The notes: a model not told the origin generated them from the sequence alone. A stretch of 10,002 bases of DNA from JBHHWH01 sp046756405 (GCA_046756405.1 JBHHWH010000083.1:1-10002); one strand, 5' to 3'; positions 1-5,937 are shown, counted from the first letter of the stretch. Numbers and translations: made by a program.

Positions 1-1
1 C

Positions 2-1171
2 GACGAGAGGGAGCAGACCCTCAACCAGCTTCTGGTCGAGCTCGACGGGTTCGAGGCCAACACCGGCGTGATCGTGATGGCGGCCACCAACCGGCCCGAC
101 ATCCTCGACCCTGCCCTCCTCCGTCCCGGTCGCTTCGACCGTCAGATCGTGATCGACGCTCCCGACATCGAAGGCCGCAAGGCGATCCTCGAAGTCCACG
201 CCCGAGGTAAGCCCATGGCCGACGACGTCGAGCTGGAGGTCATCGCCCGGAGGACTCCCGGGTTCACCGGCGCCGACCTGGCCAACCTCATCAACGAGGC
301 GGCGTTGCTCGCGGCCCGTCGTCGCAAGAAGCACATCAGCATGACCGAGTTGGAGGAGGCCATCGACCGAGTCATCGCCGGGCCGGAGCGAAAGAGCCGG
401 GTGATGACCGAGAACGAACGGAAGGTGATCGCCTACCACGAGACTGGCCACGCCCTGGTGGGTTACGCCCTACCCAACTCCGATCCGGTCCACAAGGTGA
501 CGATCGTTGCTCGGGGCCGTTCCCTGGGGCACACCCTGGCCCTTCCCACCCACGACAAGTACTTGTCCCGCCGCAGCGAGCTTGTAGACCAACTTGCCAT
601 GCTTCTGGGCGGGCGTACCGCCGAGGAGATGGTGTTCGCTGACCCCACCACGGGAGCGGCCAACGACATCGAGAAGGCCACGACCATTGCTCGGAAGATG
701 GTCATGGAGTACGGCATGAGCGACGAGCTGGGGCCGATGCAGTACGGCAAGCCGGCCGGAGAGGTGTTTTTGGGTCGGGACTACAACCGCCAGCAGGACT
801 ACTCCGATCAGGTGGCTGCCTTCATCGACGCCGAGGTGCGGAAGCTGATCAACGCCGCCCACGAAGAAGCCCGGGTGATATTGGAGACCCACCGCGATGC
901 GATGGAGCGCATGGTGGAGGCCCTATTGGAGAAGGAGACCGTGGGCCCCAAAGAGGTGGCGGAGCTTTTCTACGACGTACCCAAGTGGGAGCACGCCGAA
1001 GACGACTCGTTGCGCATCAGGTATCCAGAGAATCCTGTCATTCCCCAGCCCCTCGACGATCTGGCGGCCGCCTACCAGGAGGACGTCGACGGGGAGGACG
1101 AGGAGGTCACCGAGTCGCTACAGCTGGACCGGAAGCTTCCCCGCACGGGTAGCAGGCCAGCCGAGGCCTAG
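2..1171 (+). CDS. ftsH: ATP-dependent zinc metalloprotease FtsH, C-terminal part (5' end outside window)
   Basis: FtsH is a hexameric membrane-anchored AAA+ protease that unfolds and degrades membrane and cytosolic proteins. The reading frame is open from base 2, so the gene enters the window from the left. The N-terminal membrane segments and Walker A are missing. The 389 visible residues begin just after Walker B with DEREQTLNQLLVELDGF, followed by the second region of homology (ATNRPD, then LLRPGRFDRQ with the arginine fingers). The zinc site HETGH is at visible residues 146-150, and the third-ligand aspartate lies in GAANDIEKAT. The last 50 or so residues form an acidic, low-complexity tail beyond the protease domain, as in many actinobacterial FtsH proteins. 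The stop codon lies in the palindrome CTAG, whose opposite strand carries the stop of the convergent DUF4097 gene. No hairpin terminator separates the two genes. Identification is very secure. Confidence 0.97.
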   Translation, partial: DEREQTLNQLLVELDGFEANTGVIVMAATNRPDILDPALLRPGRFDRQIVIDAPDIEGRKAILEVHARGKPMADDVELEVIARRTPGFTGADLANLINEAALLAARRRKKHISMTELEEAIDRVIAGPERKSRVMTENERKVIAYHETGHALVGYALPNSDPVHKVTIVARGRSLGHTLALPTHDKYLSRRSELVDQLAMLLGGRTAEEMVFADPTTGAANDIEKATTIARKMVMEYGMSDELGPMQYGKPAGEVFLGRDYNRQQDYSDQVAAFIDAEVRKLINAAHEEARVILETHRDAMERMVEALLEKETVGPKEVAELFYDVPKWEHAEDDSLRIRYPENPVIPQPLDDLAAAYQEDVDGEDEEVTESLQLDRKLPRTGSRPAEA

Positions 1172-1923
1172 ACCCTCACTATCTCCAGGTTTCCGGAGAC
1201 CAACTTGGCCTTGATGGAGGTGTGCCGCTGGGGAGGTGTCTGTCCCGTGTCAGCCTCCTCCGGCAAGATGGCCCGTCCCGAAAGGGTGGTGACGTCGAGG
1301 TCGACCGTCGTGCCCGACGGGATGCCGACGAGGGCCGAGCCCGACATGGAGTTGAGGCTGAAGCTGGGTCCGACGAACCGGTCTAGCTTCACGTCCCCAG
1401 ACGCTGTGGCTGCGCTCAGGGCACAGTCCGCCTCTTTGACGCGGAGATCGCCTGATGCCAAGTTGAAGCTGGCCCGGCCCGAGCACCGCGAGAGACGGAC
1501 ATCACCCGACGCCGAGGCGACCCTCAGGCTCTCGGTGACCCTGCCGATTCGCACATCGCCACTGGCTGTCTTGATGTCCGCCTCTCGGACTTCGGCAAGA
1601 TCCACGTCGCTGGTGGCCGACTTCATCTGAACAACGCCGAGGGGCGCCTGACAGGTCACCTTTGCAGTGGCGGTGGTGATGGTGGCGTCGCAGCCCTCGG
1701 GAGCGGTGACCACGATGAACACTTTGCGGGCGAGCCTGCGACGAGAAGGATCGGTGGCGATCACGACGGCCCCTCCCTTCTGCTCGACGGTAACGATGTC
1801 GGCGGGGGCGTCCACTTCCACCGAGATCTTCTCCGGCTCGCCGGGGCGAATCTCGATCCGTCCGCTCTCGACCCGTATGTCAATCTCGGGGTGCGAGGAG
1901 ACCTCGAACTGGTAGGTGTTCAC
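1168..1923 (-). CDS. DUF4097-family beta-strand-repeat protein, cytosolic
   Basis: This 251-residue protein has the repeating SGD-containing beta strands of DUF4097 ('putative adhesin') proteins. SGD recurs at residues 121, 139, 157 and 175, an exact 18-residue period. Looser SG turns follow near 194, 215 and 243. This suggests a beta-solenoid or stacked sheet. I see no signal peptide, lipobox or membrane helix, so it should be cytosolic, and 'adhesin' would be misleading here. The GTG start at 1923 overlaps the TGA of the upstream RHH gene (GTGA), and an AGGAAG-like ribosome site lies 11 nt before it, so the pair is probably translationally coupled. From general knowledge, DUF4097 genes are often paired with small DNA-binding regulators in actinobacteria. 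The molecular role is unknown; a sensor or scaffold working with the RHH partner is only inference. The family call is confident and the function is open. Confidence 0.85.
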   Translation of the reverse strand: MNTYQFEVSSHPEIDIRVESGRIEIRPGEPEKISVEVDAPADIVTVEQKGGAVVIATDPSRRRLARKVFIVVTAPEGCDATITTATAKVTCQAPLGVVQMKSATSDVDLAEVREADIKTASGDVRIGRVTESLRVASASGDVRLSRCSGRASFNLASGDLRVKEADCALSAATASGDVKLDRFVGPSFSLNSMSGSALVGIPSGTTVDLDVTTLSGRAILPEEADTGQTPPQRHTSIKAKLVSGNLEIVRV

Positions 1924-2375
1924 AGCTGAATCGTCTTCCTGGTTCGGTCGGCCGTACGGCGCTTCCCTTTGGCCTGGGACTGGAGGGCCTCGACCACATA
2001 GGAGTTGACTGAGTCCCCGGCGAGTTCGGCCGCCTCTGCGATCAACTCTTTGAGACGCTGGGGGAGGCGCAGGGTGATCCGCGCTTCGCTGTCTTCAGCC
2101 TCGATTTCGATCTCCTCACCGGAGCGGAGAGCGGGCTCGTCGACTACCACGAGTTCTGGCTCACCGTCGACCATGCGGATATCCACTCTCTGGCCTTCGA
2201 GCTGCCCGCTGACCTCGGCGGCCGCCATCTCCACCGCCTCGAGGAGGGTCTGGCGGAGGGCGGGCTGAAGCACGGCCAGGAGTCGGGTCCCCACCTCGGC
2301 GACCTCGGGGCCGGCTACGGCGAGCTGGGCGTCTACCGCGGTTTCGAGACTGGTCATGGCTGCGGACAGGTGCAT
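1920..2375 (-). CDS. Ribbon-helix-helix DNA-binding protein (HicB/Arc-like C-terminus)
   Basis: The 151-residue protein has a helical, acidic N-terminal half (about residues 1-60) and a short beta-rich stretch (62-92). A C-terminal ribbon-helix-helix motif spans about 98-133: the strand ARITLRLPQRL, a helix through AEAAELAG, then SVNSYVVEALQ. A basic tail follows (KGKRR...RTRK). RHH proteins dimerise and bind tandem DNA repeats, and many repress their own promoters. Tandem repeats occur at this operon's presumed transcription start. I chose ATG 2375 because GAAAGGA (2381-2387 on this strand) sits 5 nt upstream and because the frame further upstream would run through the promoter. The gene starts 1 nt after the stop of a 27-residue ORF and overlaps the DUF4097 start. 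No toxin partner is visible, so it is better regarded as an autoregulator or regulator of the DUF4097 gene than as a classic antitoxin. Confidence 0.8.
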   Translation of the reverse strand: MHLSAAMTSLETAVDAQLAVAGPEVAEVGTRLLAVLQPALRQTLLEAVEMAAAEVSGQLEGQRVDIRMVDGEPELVVVDEPALRSGEEIEIEAEDSEARITLRLPQRLKELIAEAAELAGDSVNSYVVEALQSQAKGKRRTADRTRKTIQL

Positions 2376-2376
2376 C

Positions 2377-2460
2377 TCAGTCCTTTCTTCTGTTGTTCCT
2401 GACCCTGATGCGCTGTTCGAGAAGGGCCTCGAGGGCATCGGGGGTGGATATGCAGAACAT
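2377..2460 (-). CDS. 27-residue small ORF heading the RHH-DUF4097 operon
   Basis: An ATG at 2460 opens 27 codons ending in TGA at 2377, one base before the RHH start codon. AGAGGA (2465-2470 read on this strand) lies 4 nt upstream and is a plausible ribosome site. The peptide begins MFCISTPDALEALLEQ, a predicted amphipathic helix, and ends with a strongly basic run rich in Arg, Asn and Lys. It lies about 36 nt downstream of the predicted transcription start, so it would be the first cistron. It could be a genuine microprotein, a leader peptide that couples translation to the RHH gene, or a chance frame. The ribosome site and the 1-nt spacing to the next gene favour translation. I recognise no family. 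Confidence 0.5.
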   Translation of the reverse strand: MFCISTPDALEALLEQRIRVRNNRRKD

Positions 2461-2479
2461 GGTTTCCTCTCTGTGCTGC

Positions 2480-2500
2480 CACAATGACAGCACAATGACA
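2480..2500. repeat. Tandem 10-bp repeat CACAATGACA, candidate RHH operator
   Basis: CACAATGACA occurs perfectly at 2480-2489 and again at 2491-2500, an 11-bp period that places both copies on nearly the same face of the helix. Inverted TGTCA copies follow at 2510-2514 and 2526-2530, so the element continues into the promoter spacer and -35 box. The tandem copies straddle the predicted transcription start of the RHH operon. Repressors of the RHH class typically bind tandem short repeats cooperatively over their own promoters. The assignment to this RHH protein is inference. Confidence 0.55.
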
Positions 2501-2502
2501 TC

Positions 2503-2531
2503 ACCATACTGTCAGAACCTTGGCCTGTCAA
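2503..2531 (-). promoter_or_regulatory. Sigma70-type promoter for the small ORF-RHH-DUF4097 operon
   Basis: Read on the minus strand, TTGACA (2526-2531) is followed after exactly 17 bp by TATGGT (2503-2508). This is a perfect -35 box and a four-of-six -10 box at optimal spacing. It places the transcription start near 2496, inside the tandem repeats at 2480-2500. It is the best promoter in the window and points away from folE. A TGACA sequence inside the spacer may also belong to the operator. Confidence 0.7.
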
Positions 2532-2536
2532 CCCCC

Positions 2537-2572
2537 TAATCTGAAGTAATGGGAATCCTGACCCTTCCGTGA
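2537..2572 (+). promoter_or_regulatory. Putative leaderless -10 box and 7-codon upstream ORF before folE
   Basis: TAATCT (2537-2542) has the TANNNT form of an actinobacterial -10 box. The ATG at 2549 lies 6 nt downstream, about where transcription would begin, so it could be read from a leaderless mRNA. It opens a 7-codon ORF (MGILTLP) whose TGA (2570-2572) overlaps a GTG at 2569 that is in frame with folE. No convincing -35 box is present. The region overlaps the -35 side of the divergent RHH-operon promoter, so the two directions may be controlled together. Interpretation is tentative. Confidence 0.35.
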
Positions 2573-2589
2573 GACTTGGATACAGCGAC

Positions 2590-3165
2590 ATGACCCACAT
2601 AGACCAGGGAAGAATCGAAAAGGCCGTTCGCGAGATACTCGAGGCCGTAGGGGAAGACCCACTACGCGAAGGCCTGGTGGAGACTCCGGAGCGGGTGGCT
2701 CGGTTTTACGCCGAGGTGTTCGACGGGCTGCACCGGGATCCGGGGGAAGTGGTCGACGCTTTCTTCGGTGAGGAGCACTACCAGGAGATCGTCATGGTTC
2801 GTGAGATCCCCTTCTATTCCATGTGTGAACACCACCTCGTCCCCTTCCATGGGCAGGCCCATGTCGCCTACCTTCCCGACGGTCGGGTCACCGGTTTGTC
2901 CAAACTGGCCCGCCTGGTCGAAGTCTACGCCCGTCGCCCCCAGATGCAGGAGCGGCTCACCGCCCAAGTGGCCGACTGTCTCCAGGAACGCCTCGAGCCG
3001 CTGGGTGTTTTGGTCGTAGTCGAGGCGGAGCACCTCTGCATGTCGATGCGGGGAGTGAAAAAGTCCGGAGCCGTAACCGTCACCTCGGCGGTGCGGGGGA
3101 CCATGCAGACCGATCCTTCCACCAGGGCCGAGGCGATGTCCCTGCTCTTCGGGACCGGTCGCTGA
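2590..3165 (+). CDS. folE: GTP cyclohydrolase I
   Basis: This enzyme converts GTP to 7,8-dihydroneopterin triphosphate, the first committed step of folate synthesis, in the cytosol as a homodecamer. The 191-residue protein shows the family N-terminus RIEKAVREILEAVGEDP, then ETPERVA, MCEHHLVPFHG (zinc ligands Cys79 and His82) and HLCMSMRG (third ligand Cys150). A substrate-binding region follows around GVKKSGAVTVTSAVRG, and the length is typical. I chose ATG 2590 because conserved sequence begins just after it. The in-frame GTG at 2569 would add seven residues, has no ribosome site of its own, and would start by coupling to the 7-codon upstream ORF. Either is possible. The gene is first of the folate operon and is followed within 5 nt by folP. 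Confidence 0.96.
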   Translation: MTHIDQGRIEKAVREILEAVGEDPLREGLVETPERVARFYAEVFDGLHRDPGEVVDAFFGEEHYQEIVMVREIPFYSMCEHHLVPFHGQAHVAYLPDGRVTGLSKLARLVEVYARRPQMQERLTAQVADCLQERLEPLGVLVVVEAEHLCMSMRGVKKSGAVTVTSAVRGTMQTDPSTRAEAMSLLFGTGR

Positions 3166-3170
3166 GGGTG

Positions 3171-4013
3171 ATGGCGACCGCCACGTCCTGGCGGACCAGA
3201 GACTCCATCCTCGACCTCACATCGGGGATCCTCATGGGGGTCGTCAACGTGACCCCAGATTCCTTCTCCGACGGCGGCCGCTACTCCAACCCCGCCGCGG
3301 CGGTCTCCCACGGCCTCGGTCTCGTCTCCGAAGGGGCAGAGCTAGTGGATGTGGGCGGGGAGTCGACCCGACCCGGCGCCCCCGCGGTGCCGGTGGAGGA
3401 GGAGCTCGCCAGGGTGCTCCCCGTTGTCGAGGGCCTGGTCGAGCAGGGAGTGCGGGTGAGCATCGACACTTCGAAGTTGGAAGTTGCTCGGGCTGCCCTC
3501 GCCGCCGGAGCGGAGGTAGTCAACGACGTACGTGCCCTCCGGGCTCCCGGCCTGGCCGAACTGGCCGCGGAAACGGGCTGCGGTGTCGTAGTCGTGCATA
3601 TGAGGGGGGAGCCAAGCGACATGCAGCGGGATCCCCGCTACGACGACGTGGTCGGTGAGGTGGAGAGCTTCCTCCTCCGGCGGGCCGCCTCGCTGGAGGA
3701 GAAGGGCGTCGACCCGGGCCGCATCGCCATCGACCCCGGGATCGGGTTTGGCAAGACCCTGGAACACAACCTGGCGCTGCTCGCCGCCCTGGGCCGGTTT
3801 GCCTCCCACGGTTATCCGGTGGTGTTGGGCACCTCCCGAAAAACCTTCCTAGGCGCCCTCACCGGCATTGCCGAGGCCTCCGAGCGTGACCTCCCTACGG
3901 CGGTCACGACCGCCCTGGGTTTTGTGGCCGGAGCCAGGGTTTTTCGGGTCCACGATATCCCCTCTTCCCGATGTGCTCTGGCCGTGGCCTCGGCTATCGT
4001 CAGGTCTCAGTAA
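3171..4013 (+). CDS. folP: Dihydropteroate synthase
   Basis: The enzyme joins 6-hydroxymethyl-7,8-dihydropterin diphosphate to p-aminobenzoate to form dihydropteroate, and is the sulfonamide target. The 280-residue TIM-barrel protein has all the usual loops: MGVVNVTPDSFSDGG (22-36, pyrophosphate-binding Asn27), DVGGESTRPGA (60-70), SIDTSK (97-102), VVNDV (116-120), HMRG..SDMQ (143-152), AIDPGIGFGKT (186-196), GTSRKTFLG (220-228) and RVHD (259-262). A normal, complete enzyme. ATG 3171 is preferred; a GTG immediately before it (3168) would add only one residue. The TAA stop overlaps the ATG of the next gene (TAATG), typical of coupled translation. Confidence 0.97.
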   Translation: MATATSWRTRDSILDLTSGILMGVVNVTPDSFSDGGRYSNPAAAVSHGLGLVSEGAELVDVGGESTRPGAPAVPVEEELARVLPVVEGLVEQGVRVSIDTSKLEVARAALAAGAEVVNDVRALRAPGLAELAAETGCGVVVVHMRGEPSDMQRDPRYDDVVGEVESFLLRRAASLEEKGVDPGRIAIDPGIGFGKTLEHNLALLAALGRFASHGYPVVLGTSRKTFLGALTGIAEASERDLPTAVTTALGFVAGARVFRVHDIPSSRCALAVASAIVRSQ

Positions 4014-4507
4014 TGGGACGGATGGTTGCGGGTTTAAAGCCCCGGGGGTTCACCTGGGTCATCGCCGATCGGCTTGCCGTGTCCGAACGCGTCGGGGGGT
4101 CGGGGTTCCAGCATCGCCGGGTACGCCGCGAGGAAGAGATCACGTGGCTGGTGGAGGAAGCGGGCATCAACACCATCGTTTCCATGCTTCCCAGCAACCA
4201 GAATCTCGCCTCCTACCGTCAAGCGGGAATCGCCACCTATTCGGTTCCCATCGGCACCACGGTGGAGCCGGAGGACGTTGCTCGCTTCTTCGCCACTCTC
4301 GACAACGCCTTAGGCCGTCGTCACGCCAAGGTCCTGGTGCACCGAGAGATCGTCGACGACACTGTTGGGGGCCTTCTAGGCGGCTACCTGGTGAGCTCGG
4401 GATTGGTACAGGACCCCATCCTTGCTCTGGCAGTCATCCAGCAGATCCTGGGCCGGGCTCTGGGACCCGAAGGGAGATCGCTGGTGCCCGCCGTCTCCGC
4501 CTCGTGA
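4013..4507 (+). CDS. Degenerate dual-specificity/tyrosine-phosphatase-like protein in the folate operon
   Basis: The 164-residue protein resembles small protein-tyrosine/dual-specificity phosphatase folds: FTWVIADRLAVSER at the N-terminus, RREEEITWLVEEAGINTIVSMLP (39-60), a middle strand ending SVPI, then a helix and VLVH at 107-110. In active members the next element is the P-loop HCx5R(S/T)G. Here it reads HREIVDDTVG, so the catalytic Cys is Arg and the P-loop Arg is Thr, although the flanking strand and the helix after it (GGLLGGYLV) fit. It therefore looks like a pseudophosphatase, or a fold reused for binding. It starts on TAATG overlapping folP and ends on GTGA overlapping folB, so it belongs to the operon. 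No standard folate enzyme matches. A role in the unassigned dihydroneopterin triphosphate dephosphorylation is possible but speculative. The fold call is moderate, made by eye. Confidence 0.6.
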   Translation: MGRMVAGLKPRGFTWVIADRLAVSERVGGSGFQHRRVRREEEITWLVEEAGINTIVSMLPSNQNLASYRQAGIATYSVPIGTTVEPEDVARFFATLDNALGRRHAKVLVHREIVDDTVGGLLGGYLVSSGLVQDPILALAVIQQILGRALGPEGRSLVPAVSAS

Positions 4508-4863
4508 CGGACCGCATCGAGCTGAGAGGCATCGAGGTCTACGCCCGGCATGGCGTGCTCGCCTCCGAGCAGGAGACCGCCCAGGTGTTTCGGATCGATG
4601 TCGCTGCCCATCTCGACCTCTCCCGGCCTGGAGCCACCGACCGTCTCGGAGACACCGTCGACTACGGGACGCTGGCCACGGAGATACGGGAGGTGGTGGG
4701 CGGTGAATCCCACGCCCTCATCGAACGGGTGGCTTCGAGGGTTGCTGAGGTTGTCCTTACCCACGAGCCGATCCAGCGAGTGGTGGTGACCATCCACAAG
4801 CCAGACGCTCCCGTGGACGTAGCCCTCGAAGATGTCGCCGTGACCATCGAAAGGTCGCGTTGA
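4504..4863 (+). CDS. folB: Dihydroneopterin aldolase
   Basis: FolB cleaves 7,8-dihydroneopterin to 6-hydroxymethyl-7,8-dihydropterin and glycolaldehyde. The 119-residue length is typical. Recognisable segments are IELRGIEVYARHGVLASEQ (conserved Gly-Val-Leu and Glu), VFRIDVAAHLDL, DTVDYGTLA (pterin-binding Tyr), SHALIERVASRVAEVVL (catalytic-site Glu) and the C-terminal HKPDAPV with the catalytic Lys. The GTG start overlaps the preceding TGA (GTGA), and the frame is open far upstream only as a shadow of folP. There is no clear ribosome site, so translation probably depends on coupling. The stop overlaps the TTG start of folK. Confidence 0.95.
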   Translation: MTDRIELRGIEVYARHGVLASEQETAQVFRIDVAAHLDLSRPGATDRLGDTVDYGTLATEIREVVGGESHALIERVASRVAEVVLTHEPIQRVVVTIHKPDAPVDVALEDVAVTIERSR

Positions 4864-5810
4864 CCCGATACGCCATCGGCCTCGGTTCCAACCTAGGCGA
4901 CCGGCTCGCCCACCTTCGCCAAGGGGTGCAAGCCCTGGGCGAGATCGGCGAGGTCGAAGCAGTCTCGGGACTCTATGAGACCGACCCCGTAGGCGGCCCC
5001 GACCAGGACCCTTTTCTGAACGCTGTTGTACTTCTCGAGACCGAGTTGAAGCCGCGAGAAGTCCTGGAGCGGCTGCTGGAGATCGAACGGGAGGAGGGTC
5101 GGGAGCGTACGACCCGTTGGGGGCCACGCACCCTCGACCTGGACATCATCACCTCGGATTTGGGAACGGTGACCGAGGAGTCGCTGGAAGTTCCCCATCC
5201 GCGCGCCCAGCAGAGGGAGTTCGTGCTCCGGCCTCTAGTCGACGTCTGGCCGGAGGCACCGTTACCCGGTGGAGTCACCGCCGCTGAGGCCCTTGTCAGG
5301 ATCGACGACCAGGGTGTGGACCTCCTGGCCCGAAGCTGGCTCCACGACTCCAGGCTTACCGGGTTGGCGCTGGTCGGGGTGCAGTTCGTGTGGTTTATTG
5401 GCCTAGCGCTTGCCCTTGCCTGGGACGGTAGCCTTCCTGAAGGCGACGCCGATCCGATGCGCATCCTGGGAATGGGGCTGGCCGCGGTGGGAGCAGGACT
5501 GGCCTTCGTGGCCTCGCGGCGGCTGGGCCGGACCTTGACCCCAACTCCTGAACCCGTGCCCGGCGCCGACCTGATAGAGACCGGGCCCTACCGCCTGGCA
5601 CGGCACCCGATCTATGGGGGGGTGATCCTGTTTAGCTTCGGCACGGCGCTCGTCCTCAACAGCCTCGCCGGTACGGTCCTCGCCCTCGGTCTTCTCCCCT
5701 TCTTCTACTTCAAATCCCTCTACGAGGAGCGCCGGCTGCGCATGGCTTACGCCGATTACTCCCGATACCGTCGGAGAGTCCCCCGGAGGCTCATTCCCTT
5801 CGTTCTCTGA
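4860..5810 (+). CDS. folK: FolK fused to an isoprenylcysteine methyltransferase-like membrane domain
   Basis: Residues 1-160 are 6-hydroxymethyl-7,8-dihydropterin pyrophosphokinase (HPPK): AIGLGSNLGDR (5-15), YETDPVGGPDQDPFLNAVV, RWGPRTLDLDI (86-96, Mg-binding Asp93 and Asp95) and PHPRAQQREFVLRPL (112-126). A stand-alone FolK would end near LLARSW (155-160). The frame instead continues without a stop into a membrane domain with about four helices (166-187, 202-219, 251-266, 268-285). It carries the ICMT/PEMT signature GPYRLARHPIYGG (242-254) and YEERRLRMAYADYSRYRRRVPRRLIP (287-312). That fold uses S-adenosylmethionine at the membrane, and the substrate here is unknown. The TTG start overlaps the folB stop (TTGA), with AAAGG at 4850-4854. 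The fusion would tether a folate enzyme to the membrane. A sequencing error removing a stop is the main alternative, though no obvious independent start is seen for the second part. Confidence 0.9.
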   Translation: MTRYAIGLGSNLGDRLAHLRQGVQALGEIGEVEAVSGLYETDPVGGPDQDPFLNAVVLLETELKPREVLERLLEIEREEGRERTTRWGPRTLDLDIITSDLGTVTEESLEVPHPRAQQREFVLRPLVDVWPEAPLPGGVTAAEALVRIDDQGVDLLARSWLHDSRLTGLALVGVQFVWFIGLALALAWDGSLPEGDADPMRILGMGLAAVGAGLAFVASRRLGRTLTPTPEPVPGADLIETGPYRLARHPIYGGVILFSFGTALVLNSLAGTVLALGLLPFFYFKSLYEERRLRMAYADYSRYRRRVPRRLIPFVL

Positions 5811-5837
5811 CCTTTCCCCGCTCGCCGAAACTCGTGC

Positions 5838-5885
5838 TAGGTTTGAGTAATGGTGAGTGGCCGAGGCCCGCCTCGCTCCTCCTGA
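5838..5885 (+). promoter_or_regulatory. Putative -10 box TAGGTT with leaderless 11-codon ORF
   Basis: TAGGTT (5838-5843) fits an actinobacterial -10 box, and an ATG follows 6 nt later at 5850. This is the same TANNNT-N6-ATGG arrangement as upstream of folE; the two 17-nt stretches starting at CTA match at 12 positions. The ATG opens an 11-codon ORF (MVSGRGPPRSS) ending at 5885, 52 nt before the next gene. No good -35 box is visible. It may be a promoter with a leaderless upstream ORF or simply the start of a 5' leader. Confidence 0.3.
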
Positions 5886-5900
5886 CGGCAATGAGCCGGC

Positions 5901-5913
5901 CGGACAGTGTCCG
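5901..5913. repeat. Perfect 13-bp palindrome in the leader of the small basic protein gene
   Basis: CGGACA-G-TGTCCG is a perfect inverted repeat with a single central base. It lies between the presumed promoter (5838) and the ribosome site (5924-5930). Its short arms fit a dimeric regulator site better than a terminator, and no T-run follows. It is one copy only, so a chance origin cannot be excluded. Confidence 0.3.
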
Positions 5914-5937
5914 ACGAGCGAACAGGAGGATCAACAA

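Noticed and set aside
1920..2375. HicAB-type toxin-antitoxin pair
   Set aside because: The RHH protein is HicB/Arc-like in its C-terminus only, and no HicA-like or other toxin gene adjoins it; the partner is DUF4097.
2376..2600. Upstream extension of the RHH protein to a 226-residue form
   Set aside because: It would run through the TTGACA/TATGGT promoter and tandem repeats and lacks family-like sequence. ATG 2375 has a good ribosome site.
3868..4503. Long N-terminal extension in the folB frame
   Set aside because: It overlaps folP and the phosphatase-like gene completely and has low-complexity shadow composition. FolB homology begins at 4504.
4384..5127. 247-residue open frame on the minus strand
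   Set aside because: Antisense to folB and folK, with no recognisable motif; typical shadow frame in GC-rich coding DNA.
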